The notes under the pieces: generated by a model
Database searches by the model: none
What the model was told of the DNA's origin: nothing
The model's input: the letters and a program-made list of their open reading frames with translations, nothing else
Origin: Streptomyces buecherae
Lineage (GTDB): Bacteria; Actinomycetota; Actinomycetes; Streptomycetales; Streptomycetaceae
Reading direction: 5' to 3'
Length of the DNA stretch: 64,000 nt
Assembly (NCBI RefSeq): GCF_014295035.1
Contig: NZ_CP060404.1
Span: 2,692,501-2,756,500, forward strand
Position numbers and translations under genes: made by a program
In this document: one piece after another, positions 26,613-35,245 of the stretch
How the letters are laid out: each line of letters opens with the position of its first letter
How positions within the stretch are numbered: the stretch's first letter is position 1

Positions 26613-27870
26613 CGCCTCGCCCGCCAGCGTCTCGCCGACCTTTGTCGCCGCTGGCGGTAGGCGCGGAGGGGTGGGCGAGTACGCCGCCTGGGGCACGGGC
26701 GGCGGCGCGTGGCGGGCCGGGTTCGCCGCCGGGGCTCCGTGTGTGGGGCGTTCCGCCGCGCGGTTGGCCTGGCGTGGTTCGGCGGACATCGCCCCGGGTG
26801 CGTGTGTCGTTCGCCTCGCTGCTCGATCTGACCGGGCGGTCATAACCGCCGGTGTGGCGGCACGTATCGGGGGCTGGGGCGGCACGGCTGGTGACGTGTT
26901 CGGTTCCGAGGGCTGCCCAGTATTGGCGGCAGGTCCGCTTGTCGCCGCCCGCGAGGCCAGCGCCGAGTGGGGCCGGGTGAGGGCGGCGCTGGGGGCCGGC
27001 GCGGAGTGCGCGCGACAGGGCGCGACCGGTGGCTGTTCGTCTGCGAGTGCTGGGGACGTCCCGGGCTCGCCGCCGGCATCGAGGTCCGCCAGCCAGCCGT
27101 CAGCTCTCGCGCGGCGCTCGTGCCGCAGGTCGGGCGCGCCCCGCCGGTCGGGGGTACGGGTGCGCGCGATGACGGCAACAGGTTCTCGGCCCGCGACACG
27201 CGCGGCACGCGCGAAGGGTGCGCCCGAGCAGCGGGGCGCGCCGCGTCCGTCGAACGGGGCAGGCGTGACGCGCGCGGCAGGTGCGACGTGCGCGACAGGT
27301 GCGACGAGCCCGGGGCCCATGGCGGACGCCGCGTACACCACGTACATCGCGCCCGCGGCGGACCCGGCGAGCGCGGGACTCAGGCAGCAGGGCGCGGCCC
27401 CCACGGCCAGCCCCGCTCGCGCGGTGTCGGCACCGCGCCGCACAGCACACCCGGTGCTCCCGGCCCGCTCGGTTCACCTGGCGAGCCCCACGTACTCGGC
27501 TCACCCGGCGAGCCCCGCGTATTCGGCTCCCCTGGCGAGCCCGGTGTCGGCCACCACTCCCATGCCCGCGACCACCGACCACGCCCGTACCCCAGCACGC
27601 ACGGCGCGCCCCATACCTCCGGAGGCCACAACGCCCTCGCCACCCGCGACCCCCAAGGCGCCATCTGCCTCCGCAGCACCGACCCCTTCCCCTGAATCCC
27701 CTTACCCCTCCCCAGCCCCCGCGAGAGATGCCGCCCCCGCGAGAGGCACCACCTCCACGAGACGCACCGCCCCCACCAGGGACACCACCCTCACGAGAGA
27801 CACCGACCCGATGCGGGACCCCTCCCCCACCAGAGTCACCACCCCCGCACGTCGCCTGAGGCACCCGTGA
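26440..27870 (+). CDS. Ala/Pro/Ser/Thr-rich frame translationally coupled to the histidine kinase
   Basis: A 476-residue frame of low complexity with short tandem repeats, for example SPASI/SPASA/SPASV at 26587-26640 and ASPTYSAHP/ASPAYSAPL at about 27478-27545. It has no recognised domain or membrane segment. Its stop codon overlaps the GTG of the kinase (GTGA at 27867-27870), and third-position GC is high, which favours coding. A long antisense frame is also open here, so the evidence is mixed. It may be a disordered extension of the kinase displaced by an indel. Confidence 0.3.
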   Translation: MNVIRAAAHPCTGSGSATKGRTVPTGSVRQTVALASLAAGAAARPDAAASPASISPASASPASVSPTFVAAGGRRGGVGEYAAWGTGGGAWRAGFAAGAPCVGRSAARLAWRGSADIAPGACVVRLAARSDRAVITAGVAARIGGWGGTAGDVFGSEGCPVLAAGPLVAAREASAEWGRVRAALGAGAECARQGATGGCSSASAGDVPGSPPASRSASQPSALARRSCRRSGAPRRSGVRVRAMTATGSRPATRAARAKGAPEQRGAPRPSNGAGVTRAAGATCATGATSPGPMADAAYTTYIAPAADPASAGLRQQGAAPTASPARAVSAPRRTAHPVLPARSVHLASPTYSAHPASPAYSAPLASPVSATTPMPATTDHARTPARTARPIPPEATTPSPPATPKAPSASAAPTPSPESPYPSPAPARDAAPARGTTSTRRTAPTRDTTLTRDTDPMRDPSPTRVTTPARRLRHP

Positions 27871-29198
27871 GGCCCCCGGAAGAGGGCCGGGCGGGCGTCG
27901 GCGAGGGCGAGAGGAGATCGACACGGGAGCGGCCGCGGTGGGGGGAGTGGCAGGAGTGGCGTAGGGAACGACGTACGGGACGGCGGGAGCGGCGCGTGGA
28001 CGAGCGAGGGTGGCGGATGCCGGTGCGGGGGCGGTGGGTGACGGAGTCGGTGGAGCGTGCGGGGCGGGGGTGGCGGTTCCCGCGTGCCCGCAAGCGGGTC
28101 GCGGCGGCGGTGAGCTGGTTGTGGGAGGCGCTGCGTCCGCTCGATCCGTACCGTTCGGTGAAGGCCGCGCTGGGTGCGTTGGTGATCGTCTCCGTGATCA
28201 TCACGACGCTGCTGGTGTTCGTGGCGGTGCGGTCGGAGACCGAGCTGCGGATCATCACGATCTTCTCGATCATCGCCTCGCTCCTGGTCACCCAGTTCGT
28301 GGCGCACGGCCTGACCGCGCCGCTGGACGAGATGACCGAGGTCACCCAGGCGATGGCGCACGGTAACTACACGCGGCGGGTGCGGGCGGCCGGCCGGCGG
28401 GACGAGTTCGGCGCCCTCGCGGCGTCGTTCAACCGCATGGCCGCCGACCTGGAGGCCGTCGACAGGCACCGTAAGGAACTGGTCGCCAACGTCTCGCACG
28501 AGTTGCGCACGCCGATCGCGGCGTTGCGCGCGGTGCTGGAGAACGTGGTGGACGGGGTTTCGGAGGCCGATCCGGAGACGATGCGTACGGCGCTCAAGCA
28601 GACGGAGCGGCTGGGCCGGCTCGTGGAGCAGTTGCTCGACCTGTCGCGCCTCGACAACGGCGTGGTGCCGCTGCACGCGCGCTCCTTCGAGGTGTGGCCG
28701 TATCTGGCGGGCATCCTCAAGGAGGCCAGCATGGCCAGCGGGGCGCGCGCCGCGACGGCCGGTTCGTCCGGGGTGCACGCGCGCGGGGACGTGCACCTGC
28801 ACCTGGACGTCTCGCCCCTCGACCTCACCGCGACGGCGGACACGGAGCGGCTGCACCAGGTGGTGGCCAACCTGATCGACAACGCGATCAAGCACAGCCC
28901 GCGGCGCGGCCGGGTCACGGTGCGGGCGCGCGGCGACGAGATGCCGCAGAGCCTGGTGCTGGAGGTGCTGGACGAGGGGCCCGGGATTCCCGAGGCCGAG
29001 CGGCACCGCGTCTTCGAGCGTTTCAACCGGGGCGGGCCCGAGCACAAGGGTCCCGGCAGCGACGGCGGCACCGGGCTCGGCCTCGCCATCGCGCGCTGGG
29101 CCGTGGATCTCCACGGAGGTCGGATCGGAGTGGCCGAATCCCCCCGGGGGTGCCGTATCCAGGTCACTCTTCCGGGCAACGTGCGGGAGGCACGTTGA
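27867..29198 (+). CDS. HAMP-domain sensor histidine kinase
   Basis: A 443-residue kinase with a very basic N-terminus (residues 1-90), two closely spaced membrane helices (about 98-118 and 128-148, ALGALVIVSVIITTLLVFVA and IITIFSIIASLLVTQFVA) with almost no extracellular loop, a HAMP linker, HisKA with the phospho-acceptor in VANVSHELRTPIAAL and a HATPase domain (NLIDNAIKHS, LDEGPGIPE, GGTGLGLAIARW). It is the expected partner of the OmpR-type regulator at 25156. Lack of a periplasmic domain suggests membrane or cytoplasmic sensing. The GTG start overlaps the stop of the preceding low-complexity frame; the true start could be elsewhere. Confidence 0.88.
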   Translation: MRPPEEGRAGVGEGERRSTRERPRWGEWQEWRRERRTGRRERRVDERGWRMPVRGRWVTESVERAGRGWRFPRARKRVAAAVSWLWEALRPLDPYRSVKAALGALVIVSVIITTLLVFVAVRSETELRIITIFSIIASLLVTQFVAHGLTAPLDEMTEVTQAMAHGNYTRRVRAAGRRDEFGALAASFNRMAADLEAVDRHRKELVANVSHELRTPIAALRAVLENVVDGVSEADPETMRTALKQTERLGRLVEQLLDLSRLDNGVVPLHARSFEVWPYLAGILKEASMASGARAATAGSSGVHARGDVHLHLDVSPLDLTATADTERLHQVVANLIDNAIKHSPRRGRVTVRARGDEMPQSLVLEVLDEGPGIPEAERHRVFERFNRGGPEHKGPGSDGGTGLGLAIARWAVDLHGGRIGVAESPRGCRIQVTLPGNVREAR

Positions 29199-29437
29199 CG
29201 TATGGTCGGTGACGGAAGCACGCATTCGACCGAGTGCGGGCGCGGCGCGCCCTTGCCTGGTACGGGTGTCCTGCGGGGAACCCCGTGTGTTTCCCGCCAA
29301 GTCATGCCTCGAAACCCGTCGATCAATGTGATGTACGCGACGCATAGCCCGTGCGGCCTGCACCAAACGTCCCAACAGGCGTAGCCTTTATTTCCGCTGT
29401 CCACCACCTTAGGAAGCGGAAGAGGGCGGTTGCCGCC

Positions 29438-32400
29438 GTGTCGCCACAGTCCCCCAACACTTCGAGCATCTCGACCGACCCCGACGGGCAGGGGAAGACC
29501 CCGCCCGCCGAGTTCGGACCCAATGAGTGGCTCGTCGACGAGATCTACCAGCAGTACCTCCAGGACCCGAACTCGGTAGACCGAGCCTGGTGGGACTTCT
29601 TCGCCGACTACAAGCCGGGCAAGGACGGGGCGTCGGCCCCGGCAGCGGCGGGGGGAGTAGCAGCTCCGCCGGGCCCGGGAACCGGGGCCGCATCGAACGC
29701 TTCCGCCCCGGCCGCGCCGCAGGCGCCCGCGAGCGCCCCCAAGGCCGCCGCGCCGCCCGCGGCCAGCGCCCCGGCGCCGGCCACCGCGCCACCCGCGCCC
29801 GCGCAACCGGCGCCCGCCAAGGAGGCGCCGGCCGCCAAGGCCGCGCCCGCCAAGGCCACCCCCGCCGACCGGCCGGCCCCCAAGGCCGCCGCGAAGCAGG
29901 AGACGCCGAGCGCCGGGCCGGAGCTGGTGACGCTGCGCGGCCCGTCGGCCGCGGTCGCGAAGAACATGAACGCCTCCCTTGAGCTGCCCACGGCCACGTC
30001 CGTGCGCGCGGTGCCGGTGAAGCTGCTGTTCGACAACCGCATCGTCATCAACAACCACCTCAAGCGCGCCCGCGGCGGCAAGGTGTCCTTCACGCACCTG
30101 ATCGGCTACGCCATGGTGCAGGCGCTGAAGGCCATGCCGTCGATGAACTACTCCTTCACGGAGAAGGACGGCAAGCCGACCCTGGTCAAGCCGGAGCACA
30201 TCAACCTCGGCCTGGCCATCGACCTGGTCAAGCCCAACGGTGACCGGCAGCTCGTCGTCGCGGCGATCAAGAAGGCCGAGACGCTCAACTTCTTCGAGTT
30301 CTGGCAGGCGTACGAGGACATCGTCCGCCGGGCCCGGGACAACAAGCTGACGATGGAGGACTTCACCGGAGTCACCGCGTCGCTGACCAACCCGGGCGGC
30401 ATCGGCACCGTGCACTCGGTGCCGCGGCTGATGCCCGGCCAGGGCCTGATCATCGGCGTCGGCGCGATGGACTACCCGGCGGAGTTCCAGGGCACCTCGC
30501 AGGACACCCTGAACCGCCTCGGTGTCGCCAAGGTCATGACGCTGACCAGCACCTACGACCACCGCGTGATCCAGGGCGCCGCCTCCGGCGAGTTCCTGCG
30601 CGTGATGAACCAGTTGCTGCTGGGCGAGAACGAGTTCTTCGACGACATCTTCAAGTCGCTGCGCATCCCGTACGAGCCGATCCGTTGGCTGCGGGACATC
30701 GACGCCTCGCACGACGACGATGTCACCAAGGCCGCCCGCGTCTTCGAGTTGATCCACTCCTACCGGGTCCGCGGCCACGTCATGGCCGACACCGACCCGC
30801 TGGAGTACCGCCAGCGCAAGCACCCCGACCTGGACATCACCGAGCACGGGCTCACGCTGTGGGACCTGGAGCGCGAGTTCGCGGTCGGCGGCTTCTCCGG
30901 CAAGTCGATGATGAAGCTGCGCGACATCCTCGGCGTGCTGCGTGACTCGTACTGCCGCACCACCGGCATCGAGTTCATGCACATCCAGGACCCGAAGCAG
31001 CGCAAGTGGATCCAGGACCGGGTGGAGCGCCCGCACTCCAAGCCGGAGCGCGAGGAGCAGCTGCGCATCCTGCGCCGGCTGAACGCGGCCGAGGCGTTCG
31101 AGACGTTCCTGCAGACCAAGTACGTCGGCCAGAAGCGGTTCTCGCTGGAGGGCGGCGAGTCGGTCATCCCGCTGCTCGACGCCGTGATCGACTCGGCCGC
31201 CGAGTCGCGCCTGGACGAGGTCGTCATCGGCATGGCCCACCGCGGCCGGCTGAACGTGCTGGCCAACATCGTCGGCAAGTCGTACGCGCAGATCTTCCGG
31301 GAGTTCGAGGGCAACCTCGACCCGAAGTCGATGCACGGCTCCGGCGACGTGAAGTACCACCTGGGCGCCGAGGGCACCTTCACGGGCCTGGACGGCGAGC
31401 AGATCCAGGTCTCGCTGACGGCCAACCCCTCCCACCTGGAGGCGGTGGACCCGGTCGTCGAGGGTGTGGCGCGCGCCAAGCAGGACATCATCGGCAAGGG
31501 CGGCACGGACTTCACCGTGCTGCCGGTGGCGCTGCACGGCGACGCGGCCTTCGCGGGCCAGGGCGTCGTCGCGGAGACGCTGAACATGTCGCAGCTGCGC
31601 GGCTACCGCACCGGCGGCACCGTGCACATCGTCATCAACAACCAGGTCGGCTTCACCGCCGCCCCGGCCGCGTCCCGCTCCTCGATGTACGCCACCGACG
31701 TGGCCCGCATGATCGAGGCGCCGATCTTCCACGTGAACGGCGACGACCCGGAGGCCGTGGTCCGCGTCGCGCGGCTGGCCTTCGAGTTCCGCCAGGCGTT
31801 CAACAAGGACGTGGTCATCGACCTCATCTGCTACCGCCGCCGCGGCCACAACGAGACCGACAACCCCGGTTTCACCCAGCCGCTGATGTACGACCTGATC
31901 GACAAGAAGCGCTCGGTGCGCAAGCTCTACACCGAGTCGCTGATCGGCCGGGGCGACATCACGCTGGAGGAGGCCGAGCAGGCGCTGCAGGACTTCCAGG
32001 GCCAACTGGAGAAGGTCTTCACCGAGGTCCGGGACGCCACGTCGGCCCCCGCCCCGGCGGAGGTGCCGCAGCCGCAGGCCGAGTTTCCGGTGCACGTGGA
32101 GACCGCGGTCTCCCGGGAGGTCATCAAGCGCATCGCCGAGTCGCAGGTCAACGTGCCCGACCGGGTCACGGTCCACCCGCGGCTGCTGCCGCAGCTCCAG
32201 CGCCGGATGGCGATGATCGAGGACGACACGATCGACTGGGGCATGGGCGAGACCCTGGCCATCGGCTCGCTGCTGATGGAGGGCACGCCGGTGCGGCTGG
32301 CCGGCCAGGACTCGCGGCGCGGCACGTTCGGCCAGCGGCACGCGGTGCTGGTGGACCGGGAGACCGGCGAGGACTACACCCCGCTGCTCTACCTCTCGGA

Positions 32401-33286
32401 GGACCAGGCCCGGTACAACGTCTACGACTCGCTGCTGAGCGAGTACGCGGCGATGGGCTTCGAGTACGGCTACTCGCTGGCCCGGCCGGAGTCGCTGGTC
32501 ATGTGGGAGGCGCAGTTCGGTGACTTCGTCAACGGCGCGCAGACCGTCGTGGACGAGTTCATCTCCTCCTCCGAGCAGAAGTGGGGCCAGACCTCCGGCG
32601 TCACGCTGCTGCTGCCGCACGGCTACGAGGGCCAGGGCCCGGACCACTCCTCGGCCCGCCCCGAGCGCTTCCTGCAACTGTGCGCGCAGAACAACATGAC
32701 CGTCGCCATGCCGACGCTGCCGTCGAACTACTTCCACCTGCTGCGCTGGCAGGTGCACAATCCGCACCACAAGCCGCTGATCATCTTCACGCCGAAGATG
32801 CTGCTGCGGCTGAAGGCGGCGGCCTCCAGGACGGAGGAGTTCACCACCGGCGGCTTCCGCCCGGTGATCGGCGACCCGGTGGCCGAGGCCAACGCGGCGA
32901 ACGTGCGCAAGGTCGTCTTCTGCTCCGGCAAGGTCTACTACGACCTGGCCGCCGAGCGGGACAAGCGGGGCGCGAACGACACGGCGCTGGTCCGTATCGA
33001 GCGGCTGTACCCGCTGCCCGGCAAGGAGCTCCAGGCCGAGATGGCCAAGTACCCGGGCGTGCAGCAGTACGTCTGGGCGCAGGAGGAGCCCGGCAACCAG
33101 GGCGCCTGGCCGTTCATCGCGCTGAACCTGATCGACCACCTGGACCTGGGCGTGGGCGCCGACCTGCCGCCGGCCGAGCGACTGCGCCGGGTCTCCCGGC
33201 CGCACTCCTCGTCCCCGGCCGTCGGCTCCAACAAGCGGCACCAGGCCGAGCAGCAGGCGCTGGTCAACGAGGTGTTCGACCTCTAG
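29438..33286 (+). CDS. kgd: Multifunctional 2-oxoglutarate dehydrogenase E1/E2 (Kgd/SucA)
   Basis: A 1282-residue enzyme of the actinobacterial 2-oxoglutarate dehydrogenase/decarboxylase. Residues 30-70 are the E1 N-terminal helix ([15 protein letters not shown]). A Pro/Ala-rich linker reaches about 165. An E2 succinyltransferase catalytic domain (about 180-400) ends with [17 protein letters not shown], containing the active-site histidine. The E1 part follows, with [14 protein letters not shown] and the TPP-dependent core. There is no lipoyl domain, as usual for this fusion, which relies on lipoyl groups elsewhere. GTG at 29438 has AGAGGG upstream and begins the conserved protein. TCA-cycle enzyme in the cytoplasm. 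A 17-bp terminator follows. Confidence 0.97.
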   Translation: MSPQSPNTSSISTDPDGQGKTPPAEFGPNEWLVDEIYQQYLQDPNSVDRAWWDFFADYKPGKDGASAPAAAGGVAAPPGPGTGAASNASAPAAPQAPASAPKAAAPPAASAPAPATAPPAPAQPAPAKEAPAAKAAPAKATPADRPAPKAAAKQETPSAGPELVTLRGPSAAVAKNMNASLELPTATSVRAVPVKLLFDNRIVINNHLKRARGGKVSFTHLIGYAMVQALKAMPSMNYSFTEKDGKPTLVKPEHINLGLAIDLVKPNGDRQLVVAAIKKAETLNFFEFWQAYEDIVRRARDNKLTMEDFTGVTASLTNPGGIGTVHSVPRLMPGQGLIIGVGAMDYPAEFQGTSQDTLNRLGVAKVMTLTSTYDHRVIQGAASGEFLRVMNQLLLGENEFFDDIFKSLRIPYEPIRWLRDIDASHDDDVTKAARVFELIHSYRVRGHVMADTDPLEYRQRKHPDLDITEHGLTLWDLEREFAVGGFSGKSMMKLRDILGVLRDSYCRTTGIEFMHIQDPKQRKWIQDRVERPHSKPEREEQLRILRRLNAAEAFETFLQTKYVGQKRFSLEGGESVIPLLDAVIDSAAESRLDEVVIGMAHRGRLNVLANIVGKSYAQIFREFEGNLDPKSMHGSGDVKYHLGAEGTFTGLDGEQIQVSLTANPSHLEAVDPVVEGVARAKQDIIGKGGTDFTVLPVALHGDAAFAGQGVVAETLNMSQLRGYRTGGTVHIVINNQVGFTAAPAASRSSMYATDVARMIEAPIFHVNGDDPEAVVRVARLAFEFRQAFNKDVVIDLICYRRRGHNETDNPGFTQPLMYDLIDKKRSVRKLYTESLIGRGDITLEEAEQALQDFQGQLEKVFTEVRDATSAPAPAEVPQPQAEFPVHVETAVSREVIKRIAESQVNVPDRVTVHPRLLPQLQRRMAMIEDDTIDWGMGETLAIGSLLMEGTPVRLAGQDSRRGTFGQRHAVLVDRETGEDYTPLLYLSEDQARYNVYDSLLSEYAAMGFEYGYSLARPESLVMWEAQFGDFVNGAQTVVDEFISSSEQKWGQTSGVTLLLPHGYEGQGPDHSSARPERFLQLCAQNNMTVAMPTLPSNYFHLLRWQVHNPHHKPLIIFTPKMLLRLKAAASRTEEFTTGGFRPVIGDPVAEANAANVRKVVFCSGKVYYDLAAERDKRGANDTALVRIERLYPLPGKELQAEMAKYPGVQQYVWAQEEPGNQGAWPFIALNLIDHLDLGVGADLPPAERLRRVSRPHSSSPAVGSNKRHQAEQQALVNEVFDL

Positions 33287-33356
33287 CGGCGACGTGCGGC
33301 CGGCGCCCGCCGAGAGCGTGAGCCGGTCGCGCGGACCGTTGGAGCAGTACGAAGCA

Positions 33357-33394
33357 AGGGCCCGGCCCCCGTTTCCGAACGGGGGCCGGGCCCT
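33357..33394 (+). terminator. Terminator of kgd
   Basis: Perfect 17-bp stem (33357-33373 with 33378-33394) and a 4-nt loop, 70 nt downstream of the stop codon. Confidence 0.92.
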
Positions 33395-33547
33395 CGCGCG
33401 TGCCGGGAGGCGGCTCCGGGGGGCGGGTCCGAGGGTGGGTCCGGGCCGGGTCCGGGGGCGCGGCGGGGTTCGAAGCGGGGCACGGGAACGGGAGGGGGCT
33501 CGCCGGCCACCAGGGCGGGGCGGCGCGGGCGTCAGGTGGCTCGGGCG

Positions 33548-34459
33548 TCAGGTGGCGCGGGCGCGCAGCCGGCGGAGCATGCGGGCGTCCTCGAAGCCCA
33601 CGTCCCGCGCGGCGGCCTCCACCGTCGCGCCGTGGCTGATCAGGTGCGCGGCGCGCTCCAGGCGCAGCGTCTGCTGGTAGCGCAGCGGGGTCAGGCCGCC
33701 GGTGGCGCGGCCGAACAGCCGGGTCAGGGTGCGCTGGCTGACGCCGGCGTGGTCGGCCAGCCGGGCGAGGGTCAGGGGCTCGGTGAAGCGGGCGTCGATG
33801 AGGTCCTGGACGCGGTGGACGGTGTCGTCCAGGTGCGCGCGGTGCCGCAGCATGGCGCTGGTCTGCGGCTCGTGGCCGTTGCGGCGGGCGTAGACGACCA
33901 TGCCGCGCGCGACCCGGGCGGCCAGCGCCGGGCCGTGTCGTACGGAGAGCAGGTGCAGCGCCAGGTCGATGCCGCTGGCGATGCCCGCCGAGGTCACCAC
34001 CCGGTCGTCGGAGGTGAACAGCACGTCGCGGACGACGGTGGCGCGCGGGTAGCGGGCGGCCAGCTCATCCTGGTGCGCGTGGTGGGTGGTGCAGCGGCGG
34101 CCGTCCAGGAGGCCGGCCTGGCCCAGCGCCTCCGCCCCGGCGCACACGCTGGCGACGGTGCCGCCGGCGGCGTGGTGCGCGCGTATCCGCTCCAGGAGCG
34201 CGGGGCCGGGGCCGGGCCCGGCGCGCAGCGTGCTCGTCTGCCAGCCGGGGACGACGACGAGGTCGCCCGGACCCAGCGTCGGCCACCGGGTCCGGGCGGT
34301 CAGCGGCAGCCCCTGGGCGCTGGGGACGTCTTCGTGCTCGGCCACGTAACTGAGCCGGTAGGGCTGCCCGCAGCTCACCGCCGTGCCGAAGACCTGGGCC
34401 GGGCCGGCGACATCGAGCAGGTGGACCTGGGGCAGCAGGACGAAGACGACGTGGCTCAC
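33548..34459 (-). CDS. GlxA-family transcriptional regulator (DJ-1/PfpI + AraC)
   Basis: A 303-residue protein with an N-terminal DJ-1/PfpI-like domain (HVVFVLLPQVHLLDVAGPAQ; nucleophile elbow SVCAGAEALGQAGL; then RRCTTHHAHQDEL) and a C-terminal AraC helix-turn-helix pair (LTLARLADHAGVSQRTLTRL and ATVEAAARDVGFEDARMLRR). The family controls amidase, hydrolase or amino-acid metabolism genes. The GTG start overlaps the stop of the upstream isochorismatase-like gene (GTGA), so the two form an operon and the regulator probably acts on that pathway. Confidence 0.93.
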   Translation of the reverse strand: MSHVVFVLLPQVHLLDVAGPAQVFGTAVSCGQPYRLSYVAEHEDVPSAQGLPLTARTRWPTLGPGDLVVVPGWQTSTLRAGPGPGPALLERIRAHHAAGGTVASVCAGAEALGQAGLLDGRRCTTHHAHQDELAARYPRATVVRDVLFTSDDRVVTSAGIASGIDLALHLLSVRHGPALAARVARGMVVYARRNGHEPQTSAMLRHRAHLDDTVHRVQDLIDARFTEPLTLARLADHAGVSQRTLTRLFGRATGGLTPLRYQQTLRLERAAHLISHGATVEAAARDVGFEDARMLRRLRARAT

Positions 34460-35007
34460 CCGGTCGATGATCCCTGTTCGGCGGCCAGCTCCGCCACCGT
34501 CGCGATGCGGGCGAACCGGTCGCGCAGGGCCACCTCGGTGCGCTCGACGATCTCCTGGACGGTGAGGCCGCCGAGCGGGTTGGTGGTGGTGGCGTCGGTG
34601 ACGAGGACGGCCGCGTACCCCAGGTCGCTGGCGAGCCGGGTGGTGGTCTCCACGCACTGTTCGGTGCGGATGCCGCACACCCACACCTCGCCCACGCCCG
34701 CGCGGGTCAGCAGGTGCTGGAGGTTGGTGGTGGTGAAGGCGTTGTGCACCGTCTTGCGCAGCACGGGCTCGTCGGGGGCCGGCTCGTCCAGCTCCGCGAG
34801 GAACCGGACGTGTCCCGATTCGGGGTCGAAGGGGGTGTCGCTGCCGGGCGCGGTGTGCAGCACCCACACCACGAGGTCGCCGTTCGCGCGGGCGAGGCGG
34901 ACCAGTCGGTTGACCGGCTCGGCGATCCTCGGGTTGCCGATCCGCTCCCACGAGGGGAGGGCGCGGAAGGATTCCTGGACATCGATGACGATGAGTGCTC
35001 GTTTCAT
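34456..35007 (-). CDS. Isochorismatase-family cysteine hydrolase
   Basis: A 183-residue alpha/beta hydrolase of the isochorismatase/nicotinamidase superfamily. The Asp-Lys-Cys triad is visible: VIDVQESF (Asp9), LRKTVHNAF (Lys near 85) and CGIRTEQCVETT (Cys near 117), with the cis-peptide-like segment before it. Substrates in this family include isochorismate, nicotinamide and other amides; this one is not assigned. ATG 35007 is preferred because the fold starts there, although the ribosome site is weak; ATG 35016 is an alternative. Overlaps the GlxA-type regulator gene. About 240 bp separate it from the fxsT stop. Confidence 0.9.
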   Translation of the reverse strand: MKRALIVIDVQESFRALPSWERIGNPRIAEPVNRLVRLARANGDLVVWVLHTAPGSDTPFDPESGHVRFLAELDEPAPDEPVLRKTVHNAFTTTNLQHLLTRAGVGEVWVCGIRTEQCVETTTRLASDLGYAAVLVTDATTTNPLGGLTVQEIVERTEVALRDRFARIATVAELAAEQGSSTG

Positions 35008-35245
35008 GTCACCCATGGTGGCCAGCGCGTACGGGCCGCCGACAGGCCCGATCCAGGCTGGCGGCGGACCGATCTGGTCAGCCGACCACCGGCCGGGACC
35101 GGGCGGTACGCCACCGGCCGCCCGGCCGGGCCGGCGACGGCGACGGCGACGGCGGCACGGGCCGCCGCCCCGCTCACCGACCACGGCGGTCGGCGGGCGG
35201 GGCGGCGGGTGGCACGGGTCGGCCCGGTCGGCCGAGCGGGCGCGG

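Noticed and set aside
26076..27443. Minus-strand frame in the low-complexity segment between regulator and kinase
   Set aside because: Also open and repetitive, but lacks coupling to any neighbour and has no domain; the plus-strand frames have start/stop overlaps with both flanking genes.
29274..29285. CGGGGAACCCCG palindrome upstream of kgd
   Set aside because: Short and GC-rich; such 12-bp palindromes are expected by chance at this base composition and no regulator is implicated.
28367..33241. Very long open frame antisense to kgd
   Set aside because: Shadow of a strongly conserved gene; its sequence is Arg/Leu/Gln/His-rich with no domain, as expected for the complement of high-GC codons.
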